Positions 18,569 to 26,280 of a DNA stretch of 64,000 bases are shown here, one piece after another (position 1 is the first letter of the stretch; every line of letters starts with the position of its first letter). A program made the position numbers and the translations under genes. The DNA comes from Yersinia kristensenii (GTDB lineage Bacteria; Pseudomonadota; Gammaproteobacteria; Enterobacterales; Enterobacteriaceae). The DNA is taken from positions 930,001 through 994,000 of the forward strand of contig NZ_UHIY01000001.1 of the NCBI RefSeq assembly GCF_900460525.1, given 5' to 3'. The notes under the pieces are model-generated. The model did no database searches, was not told where the DNA came from, and saw only the letters and a program-made list of their open reading frames with translations.

Positions 18569-19366
18569 ATGTCGATAACAAAAAATAACCATGATATTGC
18601 AATGGATTTGCCCCGCGGCCAGCCCAAAACGCGCTGGAGTATCAGTTTGCTATTCGGGCTAGGGCTGCACATGCTTGCCGCCGTTTTGATGCTCGGCTGG
18701 ATAAATAAAATGGCCCCTCAGGGCGTGCTGCCTCCGGCGGTGATGATTGAACTGACGCTGTATCAGCAAGCCAAATCCGCGCCACGCGACATCCCACAGG
18801 GGCTACAGCAAAGCATGGCAGCACCCGATGATGCCCCGCCCGAAAAACGGCCTGAAGAATTGCCGAAATTAACTGGCTCGCCAAAAGGCACACATGCGAT
18901 CCGACCAGAAAAAGTGGTGCAAAAGAAAAAAATAGCGCCAACCAAACCGCGGACAGACACTCCGCTGCCGGTGGTTGCAGAAAAGGCCGCCCCAACCACC
19001 AGCGCCCCATTACCTGGCGATAGCCATAAGAATGCCGCGACATTTTCCAGCGTTGCTTCAGCCGCTATCAGTGGAAAAGCCTCGTGGCAGAGTGAGGTGC
19101 TGGCCCATCTTTCGCGCTATAAACGCTACCCACGGGAAGCCTTGCGCTACCGCCTGGAAGGGATTAGTCATGTACGCTTTGTCGTTGATCATCAAGGAAA
19201 AGTATTAACTGCGGAGTTATTCACCAGCTCTGGCGCTAAAATATTGGACCACGAAGCAATGGCCCTAATTTCCCGCGCCCAACCCTTACCCACTCCCCCC
19301 GCCGAGTTGCTGCGCAACGGGGTGATTGAGCTGATAGCGCCGATTGCTTATAACGTGAAAAGTTAA
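18569..19366 (+). CDS. TonB-like energy-transducing protein (FusB-like)
   Basis: A 265-residue TonB-family protein. It has a short cytoplasmic N-terminus, one membrane anchor ('ISLLFGLGLHMLAAVLMLG', residues 23-41), a proline- and lysine-rich periplasmic linker (residues 75-155), and a C-terminal TonB domain ('SRYKRYPREALRYRLEG', 'HVRFVVDHQGKVL', 'SRAQPLPTPPAEL'). It would couple the proton gradient to the adjacent receptor and is likely not the housekeeping TonB, given its place beside fecI and the receptor-protease genes. The Fus system also has its own TonB homologue. The ATG at 18569 is chosen; its AAGG ribosome-binding sequence, 10 bases upstream, comes from an ERIC fragment. A strong terminator follows. 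Confidence 0.85.
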   Translation: MSITKNNHDIAMDLPRGQPKTRWSISLLFGLGLHMLAAVLMLGWINKMAPQGVLPPAVMIELTLYQQAKSAPRDIPQGLQQSMAAPDDAPPEKRPEELPKLTGSPKGTHAIRPEKVVQKKKIAPTKPRTDTPLPVVAEKAAPTTSAPLPGDSHKNAATFSSVASAAISGKASWQSEVLAHLSRYKRYPREALRYRLEGISHVRFVVDHQGKVLTAELFTSSGAKILDHEAMALISRAQPLPTPPAELLRNGVIELIAPIAYNVKS

Positions 19367-19375
19367 AGCCTTACT

Positions 19376-19396
19376 GGCGGGTTAAACCCGCCTTTC
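19376..19396. terminator. Terminator between the TonB-like gene and yedF
   Basis: GGCGGGTT at 19376-19383 and AACCCGCC at 19385-19392 form a perfect stem with almost no loop, followed by TTT. It lies between convergent genes and may act in both directions. Confidence 0.65.
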
Positions 19397-19409
19397 CGCT
19401 CTATCCACT

Positions 19410-19679
19410 TCAGCGCTGGATCAAATAGCGAATGGTCGGGCCATCTTGCTGAATATCCAATACTGTATAGCCATAATTTCGGGCATCTAACGGAATATTA
19501 TTAATGGATTGTGGGCAGTCACTGATCACTTCCAGAATTTCACCCGGTTTCAGTTGCGGCATAGCTTCGAGCGTCGCGACTGCCGGGTATGGGCAGGGTT
19601 CGCCCACCATATCCAAGCGGTAATCCGGCACGATAGCGGTTGAGATTGCTGTTTTATCAGCGGATGAAGAGTTACTCAT
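19410..19679 (-). CDS. yedF: Sulfurtransferase-like protein YedF (TusA/SirA family)
   Basis: An 89-residue protein of the TusA family. The sulfur-carrying cysteine lies in 'GEPCPYPAVATLEAMPQ' (residues 27-43) and the family's second half reads 'LEVISDCPQSINNIPLDARN'. It is translated from an ATG that overlaps the yedE stop (ATGA). YedF is genetically tied to YedE and, from the literature on related systems, to selenium or sulfur trafficking. It is slightly longer at the N-terminus than E. coli YedF. Confidence 0.85.
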   Translation of the reverse strand: MSNSSSADKTAISTAIVPDYRLDMVGEPCPYPAVATLEAMPQLKPGEILEVISDCPQSINNIPLDARNYGYTVLDIQQDGPTIRYLIQR

Positions 19680-20890
19680 GATGGCTCCTTAGCCAAAGAG
19701 GATGCGGCAGCTTTCTGTTGGCGGAAGAAGCGTTTTTCCCACCACAGCATGGCGGCAAACGCGATGGCTAACATCAGGTAAGTCACCAGCAACCCACCGA
19801 TCGGCCCGAAAGTTTCCAGCAGGTTAACTTTGTCATAATTGGTTGCCAATGCTGGGGCAAAATCGTCCCAATAATACGCCAAAATAGTCGCGCCAATAAT
19901 ATTCCCCAACCCCACCCACCAATAGTGAATTTGCCCTTCCACCGCGCGATACATCCAACCGGTTTCACAGCCACCGGCGAGCACGATACCAAAACCAAAC
20001 AGTAACCCCCCTATCACCGCATTTGGCCCTGCCCACAAAATTTTGGGCGCAACACCCAGTTGGACATAACTGAAAATCCCAATAGCACTGACCGCCATCC
20101 CCAGAATAATCGCCTTCGCCATGTGAGTGCGCCCGGTGATCCACAGGTCGCGGAACGCGGAGGTAAAGCAAATCTGCGCCCGTTCTATCAGCAAGCCAAA
20201 ACCAATTCCACATAGCATGGCGATGCCCAATTTCGGGTGGTGGAATAGCTCAATCAACGACCAACCCAACGCCAGAACAAACACCACCATACCGAGGCGA
20301 AAACGCCGTGCAGCCCTGGCGGGATGCTGGGTCAGTGGCGAGGCTGATGTCACTTTTTGCAATTTCACCGGGATACGAAACAGCGGCAACAAAGTGAATT
20401 TGGCACCCAAATAGGATCCCGCCGCTGTCGCGAGTGCGAAGAACCAGGCGTGCAGTGAAAACTGTGGAATGCCGGTAAAGAAAGCCGCCAGATTACAGCC
20501 CATTGCTAAGCGCGCACCAAAACCGGCGATAATGCCGCCCACCAGCGCTTGAGCAATACGGATACGATGCTGGGGCTTTCGCAATTTCACATTGTTAGCC
20601 CACAATGCCGCAGCGATGCAACCGGCAAACATGCCGATGATCATCATGCCATCGATACGATCTAATGGCGTCCCTTCTAATCCGATAACTTTAAAATAAC
20701 CCCACTCTTGCGGATGCGCGCCAAACAGTTGCATCAGATGGCCGCCCCAGCGAGTGAACTCGCCAGTCACAGCCCAAAAAGTGCCGGTCAAACCAAAGTA
20801 ATAAGTCGATAAAATACCTGCGGCAATCACTGCTGGCAGAGGGGCCCAGAAGCGCACCAAATATTGAGACTTAAACATCTGCCAGCTCAC
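19676..20890 (-). CDS. yedE: YedE (YeeE family) membrane transporter, putative selenium/thiosulfate-type
   Basis: A 404-residue membrane protein very similar to E. coli YedE as I recall it. It has about ten hydrophobic segments and two internal YeeE-type repeats with conserved glycine and cysteine: 'GFGARLAMGCNLAAFFTG' and 'GFGIVLAGGCETGWMYRAVEG', plus 'IERAQICFTSAFRD'. It is thought to import a sulfur or selenium compound and to pass it to YedF. The start is GTG at 20890, preceded by GGAGGTGTCAGT. The gap from 20891 to 21074, up to the secretion genes, holds no gene. Confidence 0.88.
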   Translation of the reverse strand: MSWQMFKSQYLVRFWAPLPAVIAAGILSTYYFGLTGTFWAVTGEFTRWGGHLMQLFGAHPQEWGYFKVIGLEGTPLDRIDGMMIIGMFAGCIAAALWANNVKLRKPQHRIRIAQALVGGIIAGFGARLAMGCNLAAFFTGIPQFSLHAWFFALATAAGSYLGAKFTLLPLFRIPVKLQKVTSASPLTQHPARAARRFRLGMVVFVLALGWSLIELFHHPKLGIAMLCGIGFGLLIERAQICFTSAFRDLWITGRTHMAKAIILGMAVSAIGIFSYVQLGVAPKILWAGPNAVIGGLLFGFGIVLAGGCETGWMYRAVEGQIHYWWVGLGNIIGATILAYYWDDFAPALATNYDKVNLLETFGPIGGLLVTYLMLAIAFAAMLWWEKRFFRQQKAAASSLAKEPS

Positions 20891-21074
20891 ACTGACACCT
20901 CCAAAATACGTGTTGTCACCGACAAGATGAGGGCCATATGCCGCGACGAGAAATAGACCCTCCTATAATAAGCTAATTATTTGGTTAAGGGAGACGCGAC
21001 ATATTGGAAATTAGAGACTAACCAGAAGTTAATCTGTCAGAGGGGAGTTTTGGGCAAAGGATAAGTATTTCGAA

Positions 21075-22151
21075 TCAAAATGGATCATCTTCATCCGAGG
21101 ATTGATAATCCAGCGCTAAAGCCAGGCGTAAAATAGCGGCCACCGGCTCAAATAAGGGTTCGGGAATGGTATCGCCACAGGCCACATCGCGATGCAATGT
21201 CCGTGCTAGCGCAATATTTTCCACGATAGGAATTCCCTGCTGTTGCGCTAATTTGATGATCAATGCCGCCCGTTCGCCTTTGCCTTTTTCAATCACCACC
21301 GGAAGCGGGGCATCATCCGGGTGATAAAACAGACACACGGCAAAATGAGTAGGATTACGCACTACCGCCGTGGAGCGCTGAACATTTTTAGCAAAACTGC
21401 CACTTTGCACCTCTTGCTGCAACTGCCGCCGTTTCTGCTTAATATGCGGGTCGCCATCACTGTCTTTGTGTTCTCGCTTGACCTCTTCATGAGACATTTT
21501 CAGTTGTTTCAGGGTGTTATAGCGTTGAAAGCTATAATCCAGCAGGGAAAAAACACCATAGCAGGCAATCAATGCGCCCAATAGCCAACTCATTAATGTA
21601 CCGAATACTGGAATAGCGCAGTAACTACCACAATAGGCCAGATAACCAAAAGAGCTGGCATATCGCGCCAATAAATAGCCAAAAATCAGGGTTAATACGC
21701 CCACCTTCAGTAATGATTTGGTCAACTCAAATAAACTTCGCAATGAAAAAAGCTGTTTAGCATTATTGATGGGGTTGATATGTTCGCCTTTAAACGCCAC
21801 CGCCTTGGTGGCTAATAACGGCCCGACCTGCGCCAGACCGGCAATAATCGTCATTAAAATCAGTGCCCCACCCAATATTCCTACAATGTGGATAAGCACC
21901 GCCATGCACTCTGACCCAATACGCGCCAGTGCAAAAGTGAAGGGTTGCTGTAATTGTTTGATTGAACTGCGGATGAGCACGCCGACTTGATCGAGCAAAG
22001 TGTCGCCCGCCAGAAAAAAATAGGCCACCAGCACCGCCAACTGTATCCCGGAGGTTATCTCGACACTTTTAATCACCTGCCCTTTTTCCCGAGCCTCTCT
22101 CAGCCGTTTGGCCGTGGGCTTTTCATTCTTTTCGCTGCTTTCACCGCTCAT
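21075..22151 (-). CDS. sctU: T3SS export switch protein SctU (SsaU-like)
   Basis: A 358-residue export-gate protein; SsaU of SPI-2 is about 352. It opens with the family sequence 'EKNEKPTAKRLREAREKGQV', has four membrane segments between residues 25 and 210, and carries the self-cleavage motif NPTH in 'VVRNPTHFAVCLFY'. Cleavage between N and P switches substrate class from early needle subunits to translocators. It is the last gene of the apparatus operon and begins 3 bases after the sctT stop. No clear terminator was found after it. Confidence 0.95.
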   Translation of the reverse strand: MSGESSEKNEKPTAKRLREAREKGQVIKSVEITSGIQLAVLVAYFFLAGDTLLDQVGVLIRSSIKQLQQPFTFALARIGSECMAVLIHIVGILGGALILMTIIAGLAQVGPLLATKAVAFKGEHINPINNAKQLFSLRSLFELTKSLLKVGVLTLIFGYLLARYASSFGYLAYCGSYCAIPVFGTLMSWLLGALIACYGVFSLLDYSFQRYNTLKQLKMSHEEVKREHKDSDGDPHIKQKRRQLQQEVQSGSFAKNVQRSTAVVRNPTHFAVCLFYHPDDAPLPVVIEKGKGERAALIIKLAQQQGIPIVENIALARTLHRDVACGDTIPEPLFEPVAAILRLALALDYQSSDEDDPF

Positions 22152-22153
22152 TA

Positions 22154-22936
22154 TTATCCCCCTTTTATCAGCGGGATAAGTGTGCTTATTTTCTGTTCAG
22201 TCTGATTAATACCGACCAAATAGTGATGTAATGCATAAGGCAGACTAATCAGTAACAAAAGCAGGGCCAATGCACTTTTGATCGGCATTGCCAGGAAGAA
22301 TACATTCAGTTGTTGGGACGAACGATTGATTAATCCTAAAGATAAATCGGCTAAGACCATGACCAACATCGCCGGTAAAGCAAAGCTTAGGCAGAGTTCA
22401 TACATCAGCCGCCATTCACTTTGCAAAAATTGCAGCATGGCCGATGTGGGCTGGATCCCACTGCCCGCAGGCAAGATGTCATAGGAGCCATAAAGTGCCA
22501 ACAGCACCAGATTAAATCCACCTGAAATCAGGAACAGGACTGTCAATATTTGTGTAAACAGCACACCAAAAATGGAGGATTCCATCCCCATGCTGGGGTT
22601 AAACAACGTCGACATGGTGGCACCGCGTAAGGTGTCAATCAGGAAGCCCGCCATATCAATGGCCCAAAAAGGCAATGCGGCAACAAAACCTATCATTACC
22701 CCGATTATCAGCTCAATACATAACAACCAGAACCACCCGCTGAGGTTACCCTGGTGCAGTAAGGTCGTGGCGAAAAACAGCGGAGTGACCGGCAGGGCGA
22801 TAGCAAAAACCACGCTATTACGCAGTAAGCTGCTGCCCAAACTGCGGGCGGTAAACAGAGGTAATATCAGTAACATACCGTAAGGGCGCATCATCGCCAG
22901 CCCCAACGCCCCTAGCCAATGTAGAGAATCATGCAT
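22154..22936 (-). CDS. sctT: T3SS export-gate protein SctT (SsaT-like)
   Basis: A 260-residue inner-membrane protein of the FliR/SctT family with about six hydrophobic segments. Typical sequence includes 'GLAMMRPYGMLLILPLFTAR' at the N-terminus and 'PFWAIDMAGFLIDTLRGAT' near residue 85. It joins SctR and SctS in the export gate at the base of the needle. SsaT of SPI-2 is nearly the same length. It lies one base after sctS. Confidence 0.95.
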   Translation of the reverse strand: MHDSLHWLGALGLAMMRPYGMLLILPLFTARSLGSSLLRNSVVFAIALPVTPLFFATTLLHQGNLSGWFWLLCIELIIGVMIGFVAALPFWAIDMAGFLIDTLRGATMSTLFNPSMGMESSIFGVLFTQILTVLFLISGGFNLVLLALYGSYDILPAGSGIQPTSAMLQFLQSEWRLMYELCLSFALPAMLVMVLADLSLGLINRSSQQLNVFFLAMPIKSALALLLLLISLPYALHHYLVGINQTEQKISTLIPLIKGG

Positions 22937-22937
22937 A

Positions 22938-23207
22938 TCAAGACCGCATACTGGTTATCTGCAAAAAGGTCTGCTGGGTATAATTCAACAATGTTGACCC
23001 CATCCAATGATAGGTAATCAATAACGTGGCTGATACAGCCAGCAATTTAATCAAAAATTGTAATGTTTGGTCCTGTATTTGGGTGAGCGCCTGTAACAAG
23101 CTGACCACCAACCCGACCACCGACGCCACCACCACTACCGGCATTGATAGCAATAAAACTATCCATAACAATTGAGTCGCCAAATGAACCACAATGGCCG
23201 TACTCAT
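22938..23207 (-). CDS. sctS: T3SS export-gate protein SctS (SsaS-like)
   Basis: An 89-residue protein with two membrane helices (residues 10-35 and 48-75), matching the FliQ/SctS family ('SVVGLVVSLLQALTQIQDQT'). Four copies wrap the SctR5-SctT1 gate in characterised systems. The gene follows sctR after 22 bases and abuts sctT. Confidence 0.93.
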   Translation of the reverse strand: MSTAIVVHLATQLLWIVLLLSMPVVVVASVVGLVVSLLQALTQIQDQTLQFLIKLLAVSATLLITYHWMGSTLLNYTQQTFLQITSMRS

Positions 23208-23229
23208 TGCTGTTTCCTTTGATGGCGAT

Positions 23230-23880
23230 TCACAAGTAAGAGCCTACCAACTGCCCGAGCAGTAGCCCCCAGCCATCTATCAATATAAAAATCAACAGTT
23301 TGAATGGGAGTGAAATGGTGATAGGCGAAACCATCATCATCCCCATTGCCAGCAAAATGTTAGAGACAATCAAATCAATCGCCACAAAGGGCAAGTAAAG
23401 CAGCAAACCGATTTTGAATGCTTCGGTCAGTTGGCTAAGAGTAAAAGCGGGCATTAATATCAGTAATGAATTGGGTTTTATGGTGTCGCGATAGCGTTCC
23501 GGCCATTTGGTTTTGACAATGTCATTGAAAAAATTGACCTGCTCTGCATCGGTATTTCGTTGTAAAAAATCGCGGTAAGGCCCCAGCGCACTCTCATCAA
23601 TATGATGCAACAAAGCGCCAATATCATTGGGCAGTGGCTCATCCTGGAGGCGAGCATGCACATCCAACCCGACCGGAGCCATAATAAAAATGGTTAACAC
23701 CAGCGCCAGACCATAAATGGCAATATTGGGCGGTACTTGCTGCACCCCCAGCGCATTACGCAGCAATGAAAAGACAATCGAGAGTTTGAGGAATGATGTC
23801 CCCATCACTACCAACAAGGGGAGCAATGACAGGATAAAGAGCAGGACAATTAATTGAGAGGACGAATTCAGCAACTCCAT
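23230..23880 (-). CDS. sctR: T3SS export-gate protein SctR (SsaR-like)
   Basis: A 216-residue protein of the FliP/SctR family, with four hydrophobic segments and the motifs 'GTSFLKLSIVFSLLRNALG' (residues 27-45) and 'FALGLLLYLPF'-like sequence near residue 160. Five copies form the core of the export gate. It is separated from sctQ by 631 bases of tandem repeat, although these two genes are normally adjacent. GGAATAG precedes the ATG. The repeat makes polarity on sctRSTU possible unless a promoter lies in or after the array. Confidence 0.95.
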   Translation of the reverse strand: MELLNSSSQLIVLLFILSLLPLLVVMGTSFLKLSIVFSLLRNALGVQQVPPNIAIYGLALVLTIFIMAPVGLDVHARLQDEPLPNDIGALLHHIDESALGPYRDFLQRNTDAEQVNFFNDIVKTKWPERYRDTIKPNSLLILMPAFTLSQLTEAFKIGLLLYLPFVAIDLIVSNILLAMGMMMVSPITISLPFKLLIFILIDGWGLLLGQLVGSYL

Positions 23881-23970
23881 AATCTATTCCGCAAAAACTG
23901 ACCTGTTGGATAAAGAAGAAGGCCCCTAGTATTTATCGATTCACCGCAATCCCCTATCAGGTCATGGCCT

Positions 23971-24523
23971 GAATGAACGCCGCTAACCCCGTTGCGGCTT
24001 CAAGTGTGCCGACAAATAGTTATCCAAAACAATTGGGGTTGCAGCAAGGCAGCAAGTGAATAAATCCCGATGAGCTGACTCAGGTCAGTGATTCGGGTGA
24101 ATGAACGCCGCTAACACCGCTGCGGCTTCAAGTGTGCCGACAAATAGTTATCCAAAACAATTGGGGTTGCAGCAAGGCAGCAAGTGAATAAATCCCGATG
24201 AGCTGACTCAGGTCAGTGATTCGGGTGAATGAACACCGCTAACACCGCTGCGCCCTCAAGTGTGCCGACAAATAGTTATCCAAAACAATTGGGGTTGCAG
24301 CAAGGCAGCAAGTGAATAAATCCCGATGAGCTGACTCAGGTCAGTGATTCGGGTGAATGAACACCGCTAACACCGCTGCGCCCTCAAGTGTGCCGACAAA
24401 TAGTTATCCAAAACAATTGGGGTTGCAGCAAGGCAGCAAGTGAATAAATCCCGATGAGCTGACTCAGGTCAGTGATTCGGGTGAATGAACGCCGCTAACA
24501 CCGCTGCGGCTTCAAGTGTGCCG
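23971..24523. repeat. Tandem array of 128-bp ERIC-like units between sctR and sctQ
   Basis: The string GAATGAAC recurs at 23971, 24099, 24227, 24355 and 24483, giving an exact 128-bp period: four complete units and a 41-base partial one. Units differ by a few bases (GAACGCC/GCGGCTT against GAACACC/GCGCCCT). Each unit has an imperfect hairpin (CCCGATGAGCTGAC with GTCAGTGATTCGGG) and the general layout of an ERIC element (GTTGCAGCAAGGCAGCAAG to CTTCAAGTGTG) plus about 23 bases of flank. A diverged truncated copy may extend left to about 23938. The stretch from 23881 to 24511 holds no gene. Confidence 0.9.
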
Positions 24524-24823
24524 GATAAACCACTGATCGATACGCACCACCATCTGCCCATCACAACACAATAAACTGCCACTGCCGACGATCTGCCCAT
24601 GCAGCCGGATATTAACCTCACCGTAGAGGTGGGTTTGGCAGGCTAATGTTTGCCCGACATCTAACTGTTTAATGTCACTCAGCGGCAATGTCAGGCGACC
24701 AATTTCCATGATCAGTGTTTGTGGTAATTGCTCGAGTTGCACCGCCGGTGGCATTTTTGGCAGCGCGGCGATATCCAGCGCGAGCAACGAGTCAATGTCG
24801 TCATTAACTTGTTGAATAATCAC
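24512..24823 (-). CDS. Possible internal translation product SctQ-C
   Basis: In frame within sctQ, codon 214 is GTG (24821-24823), preceded by GATGGAAATAGA, whose GGA is well placed as a ribosome-binding site. Translation from it would give 103 residues covering the C-terminal SPOA domain. SPI-2 SsaQ and Yersinia YscQ are known to make such a short form (about 106 residues for SsaQ) from an internal start. The element here is inferred from the sequence only. Confidence 0.45.
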   Translation of the reverse strand: MIIQQVNDDIDSLLALDIAALPKMPPAVQLEQLPQTLIMEIGRLTLPLSDIKQLDVGQTLACQTHLYGEVNIRLHGQIVGSGSLLCCDGQMVVRIDQWFIRHT

Positions 24824-25462
24824 TCTATTTCCATCTTCCAGTTTGATATAAATCTGCGGTGATGCCATTGGCCATAACCAACAGTTCCCTTGTTCCCATT
24901 CAGCGGCACCGTTGATTCGCACCCCATCCCCTGGCCTGATTTGTTGCAATTGATGCAGTGATAACCGGCTCCACCCGACCACTAGCTCAGCCTGCCACCG
25001 GAGGTTATGCTCAGTGGCCAGCTCGCGGTGCCAATCGGAAAAAGTTTCAGCTAACGCCGCCAAAGGCCAGTCATACAACACACCACGCAGTGACTGACCT
25101 TCCAGCTCGAAAACCAACACTACCGCCCATTGGGGCAAAAGTGTCATCGCTACTGGCGCGGGGGCGTCAATAGCCAACTCAGGTAGCACGGCAGACAATG
25201 GGCTGACCGCCCAAGCGGCCGTGGCGCTGACCAATTCTGCCGCCAGCAAATGGGGGTTGTCGGTAGCCAGTGAAGCTGTCAGCCAGTGATGCCAACAGCT
25301 CTGTGATAACCAGAGACCGCACCTCGTGCCAGCATAGTGGAGTGGCAGGTAAATGCCCTCGCCTTCGACCTGCTCCAGTGTGGCGCACACACCGCCGGTA
25401 TGACGCCCGCGCCCAATGACGGCGCTGATGTCGCGTAATTCAGCCGACAATATCGCCATCAT
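24512..25462 (-). CDS. sctQ: T3SS cytoplasmic ring (C-ring/sorting platform) protein SctQ (SsaQ-like)
   Basis: A 316-residue protein; SsaQ is 322. The C-terminal SPOA domain, shared with FliM/FliN, reads 'LIMEIGRLTLPLSDIKQLDV' and 'EVNIRLHGQIVGSGSLL'. It forms the pods of the cytosolic sorting platform with SctK, SctL and SctN. The start overlaps the end of sctP (25440). The stop and the last three sense codons (R-H-T) are encoded inside the partial unit of the 128-bp repeat, so the original C-terminus may have been replaced. An internal start for a shorter product is proposed separately. Confidence 0.92.
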   Translation of the reverse strand: MMAILSAELRDISAVIGRGRHTGGVCATLEQVEGEGIYLPLHYAGTRCGLWLSQSCWHHWLTASLATDNPHLLAAELVSATAAWAVSPLSAVLPELAIDAPAPVAMTLLPQWAVVLVFELEGQSLRGVLYDWPLAALAETFSDWHRELATEHNLRWQAELVVGWSRLSLHQLQQIRPGDGVRINGAAEWEQGNCWLWPMASPQIYIKLEDGNRVIIQQVNDDIDSLLALDIAALPKMPPAVQLEQLPQTLIMEIGRLTLPLSDIKQLDVGQTLACQTHLYGEVNIRLHGQIVGSGSLLCCDGQMVVRIDQWFIRHT

Positions 25463-25838
25463 GGGTCACCTCCAACACGCAAGGGAAGCCCAATTGATGA
25501 AGTTGCCGCTGCCAGCGAGATTGCAGACGTTGTAGGCGTTCGGCCAAACCACGGTTGCGGTGGCTAAGTACAATCACCAAACCCTGAGCCGCCAGACTGA
25601 CATGAATCCGAGTGCCAGACAGTGGCCCACTAACGATGCGGTAGTCCGTCTGCATCAGGTTTTCATGACCCAAGTTCGCCATTGCACGGGCCATATCCTG
25701 CATGGAAGATGAACTCCGAGGGAGATAGCGGGCAAATTGCTGCTTTTGTCTCTCATTGACTAAATTTTGCCGCTGTTCGCTGCTAAAATGCCCCTCACTG
25801 AGCGGCGGTATCGCGCCTTCAATATCGATTCGACTCAT
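25440..25838 (-). CDS. sctP: T3SS needle-length/substrate-switch protein SctP (SsaP-like)
   Basis: A 132-residue protein, about the size of SPI-2 SsaP (124) and much shorter than YscP-type rulers. The C-terminal half, 'GPLSGTRIHVSLAAQGLVIV', resembles the FliK/SctP-type globular domain, and the N-terminal part is rich in serine and glutamine. Its role is to set needle length and help SctU switch substrates. It overlaps sctO by 20 bases and sctQ by 23. The identification relies on position and size as much as on sequence. Confidence 0.8.
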   Translation of the reverse strand: MSRIDIEGAIPPLSEGHFSSEQRQNLVNERQKQQFARYLPRSSSSMQDMARAMANLGHENLMQTDYRIVSGPLSGTRIHVSLAAQGLVIVLSHRNRGLAERLQRLQSRWQRQLHQLGFPCVLEVTHDGDIVG

Positions 25839-26280
25839 CTTTGATTAGCATCCGTAATTTTTCCTGCTCACGCTGATTAGTCCGTAATAGCGCCTGTTGT
25901 GCTGTAATGGCGGCTTGCTGTTGTAGCCGTTGAGCCGCCAACTCACAGAATGATTTTTGCAGCCGCCGCTCCGCCTGATAGGCTTGGTGCTGCAAAGCTC
26001 TTTGCTCCTGTGCTTCTGCCGGTTTCAGTTCACCGCGCCATTGAGCAAGTATGTGTAATTGCTGACATAGCCCTTGGCGTGTTTGATGGAAGTGCGCTAA
26101 TTGCTGTTCCTGTTGTTGTTCTTCTTGCTGCAAACTCATTAATTGGCGGCGCAATCGGCGCTCTTTGTGCTGACGCAGAGCCAGTAAACGCAGAAAAATC
26201 GCTAATGTGGGATTGATTAACCCAGCGCTCGTGCGAGCTGCGTCAAGGTATGAGTGAGCCCGGCGGTGTCGGTTTTGCAT
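25819..26280 (-). CDS. sctO: T3SS stalk protein SctO (SsaO-like)
   Basis: A highly charged, glutamine-rich coiled-coil protein ('RRQLMSLQQEEQQQEQQ', 'QRLQQQAAITAQQALL') in the position of SctO/YscO, the FliJ-like stalk that links the ATPase to the export gate. From the ATG at 26280 the product is 153 residues and overlaps sctN by 64 bases; AGGAG lies 14 bases upstream. SsaO (125 residues) aligns only from about 26217 ('NPTLAIFLRLLALRQHK'), where no ATG, GTG or TTG exists in frame, so the true start may be non-canonical. Confidence in function is fair, in the start low. Confidence 0.75.
   Translation of the reverse strand: MQNRHRRAHSYLDAARTSAGLINPTLAIFLRLLALRQHKERRLRRQLMSLQQEEQQQEQQLAHFHQTRQGLCQQLHILAQWRGELKPAEAQEQRALQHQAYQAERRLQKSFCELAAQRLQQQAAITAQQALLRTNQREQEKLRMLIKDESNRY

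Noticed and set aside
23971..24523. CRISPR array
   Set aside because: The repeated unit is 128 bp and almost identical throughout, with no distinct 30-40 base spacers, and no cas gene is nearby. It is a tandem duplication.
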